A stretch of 64,000 nucleotides of DNA from G965200765 sp965200765 (GCA_965200765.1 OZ241380.1:682001-746000); one strand, 5' to 3'. Counted from the first letter of the stretch, positions 1 to 9,137 are shown. Numbers and translations are program-made. The notes: generated by a model from the sequence alone, not told the origin.

Positions 1-2472
1 TCCGCCAAGCGTTGACAGCATGGTTCTGTACTCCGGTTCATCTTTCTTTAGTGAAGGAAAACATCGGGCTTCAAGTTTCGCTTCTTGCAAGATTTCCAGA
101 AGATAAAACGACAAATCAGGGTTGGGACCGATTTCAACAAACGTCCGTACGCCGGATTCCAAGCAAGCTTCAATCGCATTGACAAACTTCACTGGTTGAC
201 GGAAGTTATTCCACCAGTACTCAGCATCCGCGGATTGGTCAGCCATGCTGCGTCCGGTAACCGTTGAATACCACTCACTAGTTGCAGGTCGTGCTTTAAC
301 CCCTTTCAAACTATGGAGAATTTTGTCACCGCATGTATCGATCAGCGGTGTGTGAAACGGTATGTTGATTTCCAGATTTCGACTAAACTGAGTGTTTGAT
401 TCTGCCTTTCTCATCCAGATGGCAAGTTGTTCAGAATCACCAGCCAGAGTAAATGAACGAGGCGAGTTACACGCGGCCACATAGATGGATTGTTTCTCTC
501 TTGACAGCATTTTTTCGAGAACCGCAGGCTCAATCTGAATCGCATACATGTTGCCTGAAATTCTGGACTTTTCCACGATTTCAGTTCGATGCGCGATAAC
601 AGTGGCACCGTCGACCAAAGACAGCCAACCCGCGGAACAGGTGGCAGCGGCTTCACCAATACTGTGCCCAACGACTGCATCGGGAACAATTCCCCAGGAC
701 TTCCAAAACTCGGCGAGCGCAACCTGAATCGTAAAAAGACGTGCGTGAGCAAGTGTCAAACTAGGCGGGTTGCCGGGCGGTGGATCATCCTGAATCACAG
801 GAAGAATTGACAAATTGAACTGATCTTTGAATACAGCGTCGCAAACGTCGACTGTATCCCGGAAAACCGGTACCGTTGCATAGAGGTGCTTGACGCTTCC
901 GCGCCAATTTGGCCCCATACCGCAAAATACAAACGCCATCTTTGATTCCGGGTTCTCTGCGTCGCCAGGGTACTGGATAAATTCCTGCAGATCTTTCAAA
1001 TTACTTGACGACTCGCCCAGGAATGCAACGCGATACTTTTCATGCGCTCGGCGGCCGGCACTGTATCCGACTGTGGGCAGAGTTTGGCGTGTATTGTTCA
1101 ATAGCGAAGTTTTATAGAGTTGCAGTTGGCCAAGCGACGAACCGGACAACGGGAGCAGATAACTTGTGCGTTCAGAACAGTTACGAGTTGGACTGCTCGC
1201 TGGAGCTTGAGCAAGGATTGCGTGTGCGTTCGTTCCGCCAAAACCGAAGGAGTTGACTACTGCAATTCGATAACGCTGTCGTTTCGGCCAGTCGCGAGTC
1301 TTCGTCGGTATCCGAATACTGGATTGAACTTCTCCGATTTGAGGGTTGGGAGTAGAAAAATTCAAATTTGGCGGGATCTTCCCGCGTTCGACACAAAGCA
1401 CGGACTTGATCAATCCGGCAATGCCGGCGGCCCCTTCGGTGTGTCCGATATTCGTCTTTACTGAACCTGTCCAGCAGGGCCGGTTGCAACCGTAAACCTG
1501 TCCGATGGACCGCGCCTCGGCAGTATCTCCGATTTGGGTCCCGGTACCGTGAGCTTCTGCATAGCCGATTTCGTCACCGGATAGATTTGCTGACCGCAGT
1601 GCAGTTTTCATCATTTCAATCTGTGCATTGCTGCTAGGTGCCATCAGTCCGGCAGAATGACCATCCTGATTCACTGCCGTAGCCAGTATGACCGCGCGAA
1701 TCCGGTCACCGTCAATCAGTGCATCTGACAGTCGCTTCAGTAGTACAAGTCCGCCGCCTTCGGCGCGCACAAAGCCATCTGCGTTTTCGTCGAAAGCATG
1801 GCACTTTCCTGATTTTGACAACATGCCTGCACGGCCGAATTCAATGTAACTTTCAGGTGAGACGATGGTGTTCGCACCGCCGGCCAGCGCGATATCGCAA
1901 GTTTGCAGATTCAAAGCCCGACACGCGGCATCAACCGCAACCAGAGATGATGAGCAAGCGGTGTCGTAACTGATACTGGGACCACTGAAGTTGAAGATGT
2001 AGGAGATTCTGTTGGCGGCTATGCTGGTTGAGCGACCAAGCCCCGTGTGCGAGTTGATCGAGCGTCTGTCGGACAGTAGCAGTCTTTCATAGTCGTGGCT
2101 GATCACACCGACAAATACCCCGGTTGAAATGCGTGTCAGTTCATCAACTGACGCCGAAGCATCTTCAATGACGCGCCATGCAAGCTCCAGCAGAATTCTT
2201 TGCTGTGGGTCAATGTCGCGCGATTCTCGTGGCGATATACCGAAGAATACCGGATCGAATTGGTCCAGGTCGGACAGAAAACCGCCGACCTTCGCATATT
2301 CATCGCCGGCGAGTGAATTCAGTATTTCAGGGTTCCAGCGGTCTTGCGGGACCGGCTGAATGGCATCCTTGCCGGATTTCAGGTTTTTCCAGTAGGATTC
2401 AATACTGTCCGCGTCGCCTGGAAAGCGACAGGACATGCCGATGATCGCGATAGGAGCGAAGTACTTGGTCAA
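1..2472 (-). CDS. Type I polyketide synthase, KS-AT N-terminal part (partial)
   Basis: The frame is open for 824 codons and runs off the left edge, so the C-terminus (expected tailoring and carrier domains) is missing. A ketosynthase covers about residues 1-425: the catalytic cysteine is C173 in DTACSSS, with H308 in EAHGTGT and H344 in KTNIGH. An acyltransferase follows at about 495-800 with S604 in GHSIGE and H707 in PFHTPLID. Family knowledge: KS condenses and AT loads extender units. The AT lacks a textbook HAFH or YASH signature, so extender choice cannot be read. The start is inferred as TTG at 2472, because the first ATG (2436) would remove the conserved PIAIIG start of the KS fold, and a stop lies four codons before the TTG. 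It is transcribed away from the sox genes. The product is unknown. Confidence 0.93.
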   Translation of the reverse strand, partial: MTKYFAPIAIIGMSCRFPGDADSIESYWKNLKSGKDAIQPVPQDRWNPEILNSLAGDEYAKVGGFLSDLDQFDPVFFGISPRESRDIDPQQRILLELAWRVIEDASASVDELTRISTGVFVGVISHDYERLLLSDRRSINSHTGLGRSTSIAANRISYIFNFSGPSISYDTACSSSLVAVDAACRALNLQTCDIALAGGANTIVSPESYIEFGRAGMLSKSGKCHAFDENADGFVRAEGGGLVLLKRLSDALIDGDRIRAVILATAVNQDGHSAGLMAPSSNAQIEMMKTALRSANLSGDEIGYAEAHGTGTQIGDTAEARSIGQVYGCNRPCWTGSVKTNIGHTEGAAGIAGLIKSVLCVERGKIPPNLNFSTPNPQIGEVQSSIRIPTKTRDWPKRQRYRIAVVNSFGFGGTNAHAILAQAPASSPTRNCSERTSYLLPLSGSSLGQLQLYKTSLLNNTRQTLPTVGYSAGRRAHEKYRVAFLGESSSNLKDLQEFIQYPGDAENPESKMAFVFCGMGPNWRGSVKHLYATVPVFRDTVDVCDAVFKDQFNLSILPVIQDDPPPGNPPSLTLAHARLFTIQVALAEFWKSWGIVPDAVVGHSIGEAAATCSAGWLSLVDGATVIAHRTEIVEKSRISGNMYAIQIEPAVLEKMLSREKQSIYVAACNSPRSFTLAGDSEQLAIWMRKAESNTQFSRNLEINIPFHTPLIDTCGDKILHSLKGVKARPATSEWYSTVTGRSMADQSADAEYWWNNFRQPVKFVNAIEACLESGVRTFVEIGPNPDLSFYLLEILQEAKLEARCFPSLKKDEPEYRTMLSTLGG

Positions 2473-2594
2473 ATCGCAATAAAATAGTGGCTAACGTGCT
2501 TGAACAAAAGTATGCAAACGGACCGGGCAACTGTTTTGCAGGCATGGTTTCATCCTGGATTCTGGTACAATCATCATGGTCATCGTTTGATAAT

Positions 2595-2626
2595 TTGCAG
2601 TCAACATGTCTGAAATTTGCTATACT
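2595..2626 (+). promoter_or_regulatory. Putative promoter upstream of soxX
   Basis: In the 292-base gap between the PKS and soxX there is an extended -10 (TGCTATACT, -10 hexamer at 2621-2626) with a weak TTGCAG at 2595-2600, 20 bases upstream. A second candidate, TTGCAA at 2710-2715 and TATTAT at 2732-2737 (16-base spacer), lies nearer the gene. Either could drive the sox operon. This is inference from consensus only. Confidence 0.35.
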
Positions 2627-2764
2627 TGCAAGGGTAGATTTGTTGTTGAAACGAAAGTGAAACAGCAAGTATGCACAACGAACATTACAATTACATTAAA
2701 ATCCTTTATTTGCAATTGGATTGAATAATACTATTATTGTAAGGGAATCTTTGGAAATCGTATT

Positions 2765-3151
2765 GTGGTCAAGACATTGAACAAAAATATTCCGTCGCGA
2801 TTGCCGAATCTGTTGATCGGCGCGATTGTTTCGTTGCTATTTGTGGTTTGGGGGGCAACATTTGCCGATGACAACGCTGACATTGTTGAACAGGGCAAGG
2901 CCTTGGTTCTTGATGTGGAGAAAGGAAATTGTGTGGCTTGCCATATGGTTGGAGACGCGGAGTTTCCCGGGAATCATGGGCCGCCGCTGATTTTCATGAT
3001 GCAACGATTTCCAGACAAGGAGAGATTGAAGAGTCGCATCTATGATTCTACTGCAGTCAATCCGTATACAATGATGCCGCCTTATGGTCTTCACGGTATT
3101 TTGACACCGGAAGAGCTTGATATGGTGGTGGAATACATCTACACACTCTGA
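2765..3151 (+). CDS. soxX: Sulfur oxidation c-type cytochrome SoxX
   Basis: A 128-residue secreted monohaem cytochrome c. A signal/membrane segment lies at about 15-33, the haem site is CVACH at 56-60, and M104 in the MMPPYG motif is the likely distal ligand. SoxX pairs with SoxA to form the SoxXA cytochrome that joins thiosulfate oxidatively to the swinging-arm cysteine of SoxY in the periplasm. The start is GTG at 2765 with a purine-rich AAGGGA upstream. It opens the soxXYZAKB run, only 14 bases before soxY. Length and motif order match the family; I see nothing missing. Confidence 0.95.
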   Translation: MVKTLNKNIPSRLPNLLIGAIVSLLFVVWGATFADDNADIVEQGKALVLDVEKGNCVACHMVGDAEFPGNHGPPLIFMMQRFPDKERLKSRIYDSTAVNPYTMMPPYGLHGILTPEELDMVVEYIYTL

Positions 3152-3165
3152 GTGGGAGTTTTGTT

Positions 3166-3642
3166 ATGCATGCAGTCAACCTGCAACGCCGCAAGGTTCT
3201 GGGAAAAGCCCTGTATGCAAGTCTGGCCGGACTTGCAGCTTCTTGGGGCCTGTTGCCGGCAAATGTACATGCTGCCCGTCCAGATTCTGCGTTCACCGCC
3301 AAGGATATTGATTCAGGTTTGGTTGAACTATTCGGCGACAACGGAGTCGAGGATTCGGGCGACATTGAAATCAAGGCACCGGAAATCGCGGAAAACGGGG
3401 CCGTGGTACCAATCAAAGTTACTGCCAATGTCAGCAATCCGGAAGCGATGGCTCTGGTTGTTGCCAAAAACCCGAATCCGGTGATTTGTTCATACGACTT
3501 GACGCCAGAGGTCGTGCCAACTGTTTCCATGCGCATCAAAATGGGCGAATCTTCGGATGTGATTGCGCTGGTCAAAGCAAATGGCAAAATTTACCAAAGC
3601 GTGAAAGAAGTGAAAGTTACCGTCGGCGGTTGCGGCGGTTAG
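3166..3642 (+). CDS. soxY: Thiosulfate oxidation carrier protein SoxY
   Basis: 158 residues. The N-terminus carries a Tat-like leader (QRRKVLGKAL, then a hydrophobic stretch to about 36), and the protein ends in the diagnostic GGCGG arm, with C156 holding the sulfur intermediate. Family knowledge: SoxY, as a SoxYZ heterodimer, carries the covalently bound thiosulfate/sulfane sulfur between SoxXA and SoxB. The Tat leader fits export of a folded protein. soxZ follows after 24 bases, as expected for an obligate pair. The C-terminal arm makes this call nearly certain. Confidence 0.97.
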   Translation: MHAVNLQRRKVLGKALYASLAGLAASWGLLPANVHAARPDSAFTAKDIDSGLVELFGDNGVEDSGDIEIKAPEIAENGAVVPIKVTANVSNPEAMALVVAKNPNPVICSYDLTPEVVPTVSMRIKMGESSDVIALVKANGKIYQSVKEVKVTVGGCGG

Positions 3643-3666
3643 AATCAACTGAAACAGGACAAGAAA

Positions 3667-3978
3667 ATGACGATCAAAGCGAAAATCAAGGTCATCTCGG
3701 ATGGCAGTGCAGAAATAAAGGTTCTAATCAAGCATCCCATGGAAACGGGATTGCGCAAGGATCGAAAAACCGGCAAGGTTATCCCGGCACATTACATTAA
3801 AACCGTAACTTGCGAATGGCAAGGAAAACCGGTCATGGCAGCATACTGGGGCTGGGCGATTTCCAAGAATCCCTACCTGTCATTTCGCATGAACGGACCG
3901 GCCTCCGGCGACACCGTAAAGGTTTCCTGGGTCGACAATATGGATGAGTCGGATTCAAAAGAATTCAAAGTGCGTTAA
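3667..3978 (+). CDS. soxZ: Thiosulfate oxidation carrier complex protein SoxZ
   Basis: 103 residues, the normal SoxZ size, with no signal peptide. Family knowledge: it binds SoxY and is co-exported with it through the Tat leader of SoxY. The sequence shows the typical immunoglobulin-like SoxZ pattern (KVLIKHPMETGLRKD, then HYIKTVTCEWQGKPV). The ATG at 3667 follows an AGGACAAGAAA purine-rich stretch. It lies between soxY and soxA in the same operon. Confidence 0.96.
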   Translation: MTIKAKIKVISDGSAEIKVLIKHPMETGLRKDRKTGKVIPAHYIKTVTCEWQGKPVMAAYWGWAISKNPYLSFRMNGPASGDTVKVSWVDNMDESDSKEFKVR

Positions 3979-4022
3979 CCGGGCATCGGAAACGGCTAGC
4001 AGTTTTATACGGGTATAAATTG

Positions 4023-4856
4023 ATGAGGAAATTACTGTGTTTGTTGACGGGTATTGTGCTGACCGGCATGTCTGCACTCGCGATGACATCACCCGAAGAC
4101 GACCGTATTGCGTTTCAAAAATTTTTTCTTGACAAATTTCCAGACACAACCATCGTAGGATTTGCCGACGGCGTGTACGAAATTGATGCGCCCTCCAGAG
4201 AGCAGTGGCTGGAACTGGAGGATTTTCCGCCTTACGAGCTGGACGTGGACTACGGCCAGGAATTGTTTGAAACTCCTTTTGGAAACGGCAAGACGTATGC
4301 TGATTGCTTTGAAAATGGAGGAATCGGTATTCGTCAGAACTATCCGTTTTTTGACTTGGAGCGCGGAATGGTCATGACACTGGAACTGGCCATCAACGAA
4401 TGCCGCACTGCCAACGGCGAGGAACAGCTTCCTTATCGCAAGGGTGATTTAGCTGCAATTTCTGCATATATGGCATTTACGTCTCGAGGGGAACCCGTAA
4501 ATGTCGTGGTCCCGGACGACCCGCGTGCCTTGGCGGCCTACGAAATGGGAAAACGGTTCTACTACACAAAACGTGGCCAGTTGAATCTTGCTTGTGCGGA
4601 TTGTCACATTCATGCATCTGGTGGCCGACTACGGGCTGAAATTCTCAGTCCGGCAGTTGGGCATGCAACTGGTTTCCCCACCTACAGACTGAAATGGGAT
4701 GAGTTGGGAACTTTGCATCGCAGATTTCGCGGATGCAATCAGCAAGTGCGTGCCAAGGGGTTCAAGCCACAAGGCGAGGAATACCGGAATCTCGAGTACT
4801 TTCTCACCTACATGAGCAATGGTTCGGTCTTCAATGGTCCGGCAGTACGAAAATAA
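4023..4856 (+). CDS. soxA: Sulfur oxidation c-type cytochrome SoxA
   Basis: 277 residues with a signal peptide at about 1-21. One haem site, CADCH, is at 191-195, and C238 in RRFRGCN matches the cysteine that in SoxA is the (persulfidated) haem ligand at the active site. The amino-terminal half keeps C95 and C127 but no CXXCH, so this is the monohaem SoxA type rather than the dihaem type. With SoxX it conjugates thiosulfate to SoxY. I chose ATG 4023 over the in-frame TTG three bases earlier; both lack a clear ribosome site. Confidence 0.95.
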   Translation: MRKLLCLLTGIVLTGMSALAMTSPEDDRIAFQKFFLDKFPDTTIVGFADGVYEIDAPSREQWLELEDFPPYELDVDYGQELFETPFGNGKTYADCFENGGIGIRQNYPFFDLERGMVMTLELAINECRTANGEEQLPYRKGDLAAISAYMAFTSRGEPVNVVVPDDPRALAAYEMGKRFYYTKRGQLNLACADCHIHASGGRLRAEILSPAVGHATGFPTYRLKWDELGTLHRRFRGCNQQVRAKGFKPQGEEYRNLEYFLTYMSNGSVFNGPAVRK

Positions 4857-4868
4857 TCGGAGAGCAAA

Positions 4869-5189
4869 ATGGTTAAATGTTTCAAGTTCATTCAGGTTTC
4901 ATTTGCATCACTGTTGATTCTGGTTGCAGCAAGTAGTGTGAATGCAGGTGAAATGGACGACTTTGTCCAGGCATTCAAAGAAGCGAATGCGTTGCGCAAG
5001 CAGTCGGCAGAGCTCGGACACGAATGGCGCGATACGGCCGGATTACTAAGAGATGCGAAAAAAAAGGCAGAATCCGGGGAGTTGGAAGAAGCACATCAGC
5101 TAGTTGCTCAAGCCAATTTTCAGGCTGAGGCGGCAATTGCACAAGCAAAGAGAGAGGAGGTTCTCTGGATGGGGCGAGTGCCCCGCTAG
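4869..5189 (+). CDS. soxK: SoxAX-binding protein SoxK
   Basis: 106 residues with a signal peptide (about 1-26, cleavage after VNA). The rest is a helical, charged mature part (DDFVQAFKEANALRKQSAELG onward) that looks like a helical hairpin. Size, secretion signal and position between soxA and soxB match SoxK, the small protein that binds and stimulates SoxXA in the soxXYZAKB arrangement known from Chlorobium and several gammaproteobacteria. The start has GGAGAGCAAA just upstream. The identification rests more on context and size than on a hallmark motif. Confidence 0.8.
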   Translation: MVKCFKFIQVSFASLLILVAASSVNAGEMDDFVQAFKEANALRKQSAELGHEWRDTAGLLRDAKKKAESGELEEAHQLVAQANFQAEAAIAQAKREEVLWMGRVPR

Positions 5190-5296
5190 TTCGTAGCGAT
5201 TGGTCCGCGGGACAAATCGTATATCCGGCTCGGGGCTCAGGTCCTGAGAGTCGGAACTGTTTGAGTCTGTCTTCTGTTGCGGCTGGAAAATTTTGA

Positions 5297-7054
5297 GTGC
5301 AAATCAGTCGTCGTGAATTTGCCCGGCTGCTTGCAACAGCAGGTGCTGCTGCAATGTTGCCTGTCGGTGCTGGCAAAGCCTCTGACAATCTGTACGATAT
5401 TGGTACGTTCGGTGATGTTCGCCTGTTGCACATTGCTGATGTTCATGCACAGTTGAAACCAGTTTACTACCGTGAACCGAACGTAAATATCGGTATCCAC
5501 AACTCCTTCGACCGGCCGCCGCACTTGGTGGGCCAAGCATTTTTCGATTATTATGGCATTCGACAGTCAAGCCGCGAAGCCTATGCTTTCACGTATGTTG
5601 AATTTTCGGAGCTGGCCGAACGGTTCGGGAAAGTTGGCGGATATGCCTACATCAAGACTTTAATTGACCGGCTTCGAATGGACTTCGGTTCGGAACGCAC
5701 ACTGTTGCTGGATAGCGGCGACAGTTGGCAGGGTAGCGGCACCGCGCTTTGGACGCGCGGTCGAGAGATGGTTGAAGCCAACAATTTGTTGGGGATTGAC
5801 ATTGCTACCGGGCACTGGGAATTCACCTATACGCCGTACGAGTTTCGTCGGAATCTGGAAGCCTTCAACGGCGAGTTTGTTGCGCAAAATGTTTTTGTCA
5901 CCGAGTATGCGCTGTTTGACGGGAGCCCGGCATACGATGAATCCACCGGGCATGCGTTTATGCCATATACGATGCGCACCATCGGCGGTTTTGATATTGC
6001 AATTATTGGCCAGGCATTTCCCTATACGCCCATTGCAAATCCGGGACGTTTTGTGCCTGACTGGACGTTCGGTCTGAGAGTTGAAGAACTGGAAGCCCTG
6101 TTGTTTGAGATTCGTATCCTTCACAAGCCCGACGCGGTGGTCTTGCTTTCACACAACGGCATGGATGTGGATCTGAAGCTGGCCAGTATGGTTTCCGGTA
6201 TTGATGTGATTCTGGGTGGACACACGCATGATGCAATTCCAACACCGGTGCCTGTACGAAATGCGGAGGGGGTGACTTGGGTGACCAATGCCGGTTCCAA
6301 CGGAAAGTTTGTCGCGGTGCTGGATTTGGCATTCGGGAGCAGGGGAATTCGGGACATGCGCTACAAACTACTCCCGGTCTTCAGCAATGAGTTGCCACCG
6401 GATGCTGAAATGGATTCGTTCATCAAACAGTCGCACAACATGTTTGCGGGACGACTGGAAGAACCGCTGGCGGAAACTGAATCGCTGTTGTATCGACGGG
6501 GAAATTTCAACGGTACATTCGACGAAGTAATCTGCAGTTCACTCAGGGCAGTTGGCGATACGGAAATTGCCTTGACACCGGGCTTTCGCTGGGGGACCAC
6601 AGTGTTGCCCGGACAAATGATAACCATGGAAGATGTTTTGGGAGCTACTGCCTTGACCTATCCGGAAACTTTTGTGCGGGAGTTTACCGGTGAGCAGCTG
6701 AAGCATGTTTTGGAAGATGTAGCAGACAACTTGTTCCATGCAGACCCGTTCTATCAGCAAGGCGGGGACATGATACGGTCTTCGGGGATCCGTTATGCAA
6801 TTCGACCATCGGCAAAAATGGGCAGTCGAATCTCTGACTTGCGTCTGGAAACTGGTGAACTCATTGACGCGAATGCAATCTATAAAGTGGCCGGCTGGGC
6901 CTCGGTGGGAGAACAATCGTCGGGTCCGCCAGTGTGGGACTGGGTTGCGGAGTATCTCCGGGACCAAGGTAGCGTTCAGGTTGACAAACCGTACAACCCG
7001 CGGCTGTTGCTGGATCGGGACAATCCCGGCGTGGCTGATTATTTCCCGTCCTGA
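5297..7054 (+). CDS. soxB: Thiosulfohydrolase SoxB
   Basis: 585 residues of the metallophosphatase/5'-nucleotidase fold. A Tat-type leader (SRREFARLL) is at residues 4-12. Metal-binding motifs appear in order: HIADVHAQ (D48, H50), LDSGDSWQGSG, the SoxB-specific GHWEFTY, LLSHNGMD and GGHTHDA; a C-terminal nucleotidase-type domain follows. SoxB uses two manganese ions to hydrolyse the terminal sulfonate from SoxY-bound sulfur, releasing sulfate. The start is GTG 5297, chosen because it precedes the Tat motif; no good ribosome site is visible. It ends the core sox genes; no soxCD follows, so SoxY-bound sulfane sulfur must be handled by another route or by genes elsewhere. Confidence 0.97.
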   Translation: MQISRREFARLLATAGAAAMLPVGAGKASDNLYDIGTFGDVRLLHIADVHAQLKPVYYREPNVNIGIHNSFDRPPHLVGQAFFDYYGIRQSSREAYAFTYVEFSELAERFGKVGGYAYIKTLIDRLRMDFGSERTLLLDSGDSWQGSGTALWTRGREMVEANNLLGIDIATGHWEFTYTPYEFRRNLEAFNGEFVAQNVFVTEYALFDGSPAYDESTGHAFMPYTMRTIGGFDIAIIGQAFPYTPIANPGRFVPDWTFGLRVEELEALLFEIRILHKPDAVVLLSHNGMDVDLKLASMVSGIDVILGGHTHDAIPTPVPVRNAEGVTWVTNAGSNGKFVAVLDLAFGSRGIRDMRYKLLPVFSNELPPDAEMDSFIKQSHNMFAGRLEEPLAETESLLYRRGNFNGTFDEVICSSLRAVGDTEIALTPGFRWGTTVLPGQMITMEDVLGATALTYPETFVREFTGEQLKHVLEDVADNLFHADPFYQQGGDMIRSSGIRYAIRPSAKMGSRISDLRLETGELIDANAIYKVAGWASVGEQSSGPPVWDWVAEYLRDQGSVQVDKPYNPRLLLDRDNPGVADYFPS

Positions 7055-7230
7055 AGTCAATCAGTTCGAAATGAATTTTTGAATACTCAACTCCTTTGAA
7101 TCTGGGCAGCTTGCCAAATACTTAATTAATTGTAAGTTGCAACAATCCCGTGAAACGATTAGACTGTTGCACCGATAAAATGAATATTCCCGTCAAATTT
7201 GTGGATTGCGGCCGAGAGGTTTGTTCGTCG

Positions 7231-7788
7231 ATGAAGAATCAGGCAATCAACCGAATTGGAAAGCCGGTCCGAAGCGTTGCAACGCTGGTTGCTGTTGTGC
7301 TGGTATTTACTGCCAGCAGCTTTGTTCTAGCTGAACAACGCAACCCGGAAGAGTACTTTTTTCAGCAAAGTTTTGGGGACATGACTGATGAATTGGCAAC
7401 TGCCGGCGAGGAAGGCAAGAAATTCCTGATGATTATGTTCGAACTCAGCAATTGTCCCTGGTGCGAGCGCATGAAGAACCAAGTGCTGAACCGGTCAGAA
7501 ATTCAGGATTTCTACAACAGCAGTTTCAGATCGCTGATGATGAATGTAGAGAGCGACAATCTGATCGTGGATTTGGACGGAACAGAGTACACCGAAAAGG
7601 ATTATGCGGTAGAAGTCGTGCGGGTGCGTGCCTCGCCCGAGTTTGTTTTCCTCGACCTGGACGGCAACATCGCGTTTCGTTATTCGGGAGTAACGAAAGA
7701 TGCCAATGAGTTCATGTTGCTGGGGAAATATGTGTCAGAAGGGCACTACCAGACTACTGAATTCGTGACCTTCAAGCAGGCGAACTAG
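7231..7788 (+). CDS. soxW: SoxW-like periplasmic thioredoxin, copy 1
   Basis: 185 residues starting at ATG 7231 (GAGAGG upstream); an in-frame GTG at 7150 would add 27 residues before the signal peptide and is less likely. The signal segment is about 15-35. The mature part begins RNPEEYFFQQSFGDM and has a thioredoxin redox site C75-PW-C78 and a cis-proline loop (RASPEFVFLDL). SoxW proteins are periplasmic thioredoxins of sox clusters, thought to reduce SoxY or other Sox thiols. Two close paralogues follow directly. Confidence 0.85.
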   Translation: MKNQAINRIGKPVRSVATLVAVVLVFTASSFVLAEQRNPEEYFFQQSFGDMTDELATAGEEGKKFLMIMFELSNCPWCERMKNQVLNRSEIQDFYNSSFRSLMMNVESDNLIVDLDGTEYTEKDYAVEVVRVRASPEFVFLDLDGNIAFRYSGVTKDANEFMLLGKYVSEGHYQTTEFVTFKQAN

Positions 7789-7939
7789 ACGGAATTGGGA
7801 AAATTTTTCATGTCAATGGACTCGACGCGTTTGCAATCGTACGAATTGAATCTGCAACGCGGCAACAATTTATTTATACTATTGCGGTATGTTGCTGAAT
7901 GCCAGAGAAGGGAAAAATCTTGATTCAGAGGTACACACA

Positions 7940-8485
7940 GTGATTTTAACGAAAAAAATATATTGTCGTTCACTTGGATTGATACTGAGCTTTCTGCTTG
8001 TTAGCTTTGTTTCACTGCCGGTACAATCGGAAGTGCGCAATCCGGAAGAATTCTTTTTTCACCAGCATTTTGGCGAAATGCAAGACGAATCGGCCGCCGC
8101 CAAAAGCGACGGGCTTGAATATATTATGGTCATGTTTGAGTTGAGTGACTGTCCTTGGTGCGAGCGTATGAAGACCTCGATATTGAATCAATCTGAAATT
8201 CAGGACTACTACCGCGCCAATTTCAGGCCGTTAATGATGAATGTGGAAAGTGAAAACCCGGTAACAAATTGGGATGGCACAGACTACACCGAATCTGACT
8301 TCGCGACTGAGGTCGTTCGGGTACGCGCATCGCCTGAGTTTGTATTTTTTGACTTGAACGGCAACGTTATCGTTCGGTTAACCGGGGTCACCAAAAACAA
8401 GGAAGAATTTATGCTACTTGGGCGATATGTAGCGGAAGGCTACTATCGGAGTGTAGATTTTGGCAGTTTTCGGGATTCTCAATAG
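7940..8485 (+). CDS. soxW: SoxW-like periplasmic thioredoxin, copy 2
   Basis: 181 residues. I place the start at GTG 7940, with AGAGG at 7927-7931 and a standard spacing; this puts the signal peptide (MILTKKIYCRSLGLILSFLL) at the terminus, whereas ATG 7889 would add 17 residues with no role. The mature part RNPEEFFFHQHFGEM, redox pair C71-PW-C74 and RASPEFVFFDL mirror copy 1. Likely a periplasmic thiol-disulfide reductant serving the Sox enzymes. The 151-base gap from copy 1 may carry its own promoter. Confidence 0.83.
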   Translation: MILTKKIYCRSLGLILSFLLVSFVSLPVQSEVRNPEEFFFHQHFGEMQDESAAAKSDGLEYIMVMFELSDCPWCERMKTSILNQSEIQDYYRANFRPLMMNVESENPVTNWDGTDYTESDFATEVVRVRASPEFVFFDLNGNVIVRLTGVTKNKEEFMLLGRYVAEGYYRSVDFGSFRDSQ

Positions 8486-8573
8486 CCACGAGACGAGTCG
8501 ACGAAACAATTTCCGGCATGGGCATTACCAAATTTTTTTCAGGAACGAATCAAAAAAACAGGAGGTATCTGTA

Positions 8574-9137
8574 ATGCAATTGAAAAAACTGGGCTTGTAT
8601 ACAGTGTTCAGGGCATTGCTTTGTGTTAGCTTGGCATTCGGATTGGTACTACCGTCGTACGCGGAACTTCGGGACCCGGAAGAATACTTTTTCCATGATA
8701 GTTTCGGTGATCTGCAAGAAGAGGTGGAGAATGCGCATGACGAAGGGCAGGAATACATCATGATCATGGTGGAGCTGAGCGATTGTCCCTGGTGCGAGCG
8801 TATGAAGACCTTGATATTGAATCGGTCGGAAGTACAAGACTACTTTCGCGAGCGATTCAGAAATCTGATGATTAATGTTGAAAGTACGAATCCGCTTACG
8901 AATTTTGACGGCGAGGAATATACCGAGCAAGATTTCGCAGTAGATTTGTATCGAGTACGCGCATCACCCGAGTTCTTGTTTTTCAATCTGGACGGGGAGT
9001 TGGCAACCCGCTTTCTTGGTGTATTGAAAGGCTCGGATGAATTCCTGTTGCTCGGCGAATTTGTCGCAGATGAACACTACAAGGATACAGATTTCACGAG
9101 TTTCAAACGGGCCCGGCAGTCAGAAGATTCGTCATGA
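8574..9137 (+). CDS. soxW: SoxW-like periplasmic thioredoxin, copy 3
   Basis: 187 residues from ATG 8574, fixed by a strong GGAGG at 8561-8565 (an open frame extends 38 codons upstream but has no such site). Signal peptide about 1-30; mature RDPEEYFFHDSFGDL; redox site C71-PW-C74; RASPEFLFFNL cis-proline loop. It is more divergent from copies 1 and 2 than they are from each other (for example VELSD for FELSN/D and a different tail). Its stop overlaps the start of the TolC-like gene (ATGA), which ties the thioredoxins and the efflux-like pair into one transcript. Confidence 0.83.
   Translation: MQLKKLGLYTVFRALLCVSLAFGLVLPSYAELRDPEEYFFHDSFGDLQEEVENAHDEGQEYIMIMVELSDCPWCERMKTLILNRSEVQDYFRERFRNLMINVESTNPLTNFDGEEYTEQDFAVDLYRVRASPEFLFFNLDGELATRFLGVLKGSDEFLLLGEFVADEHYKDTDFTSFKRARQSEDSS

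Noticed and set aside
2399..2668. 89-codon minus-strand frame upstream of the PKS
   Set aside because: Different frame from the PKS and overlapping its start; no protein character.
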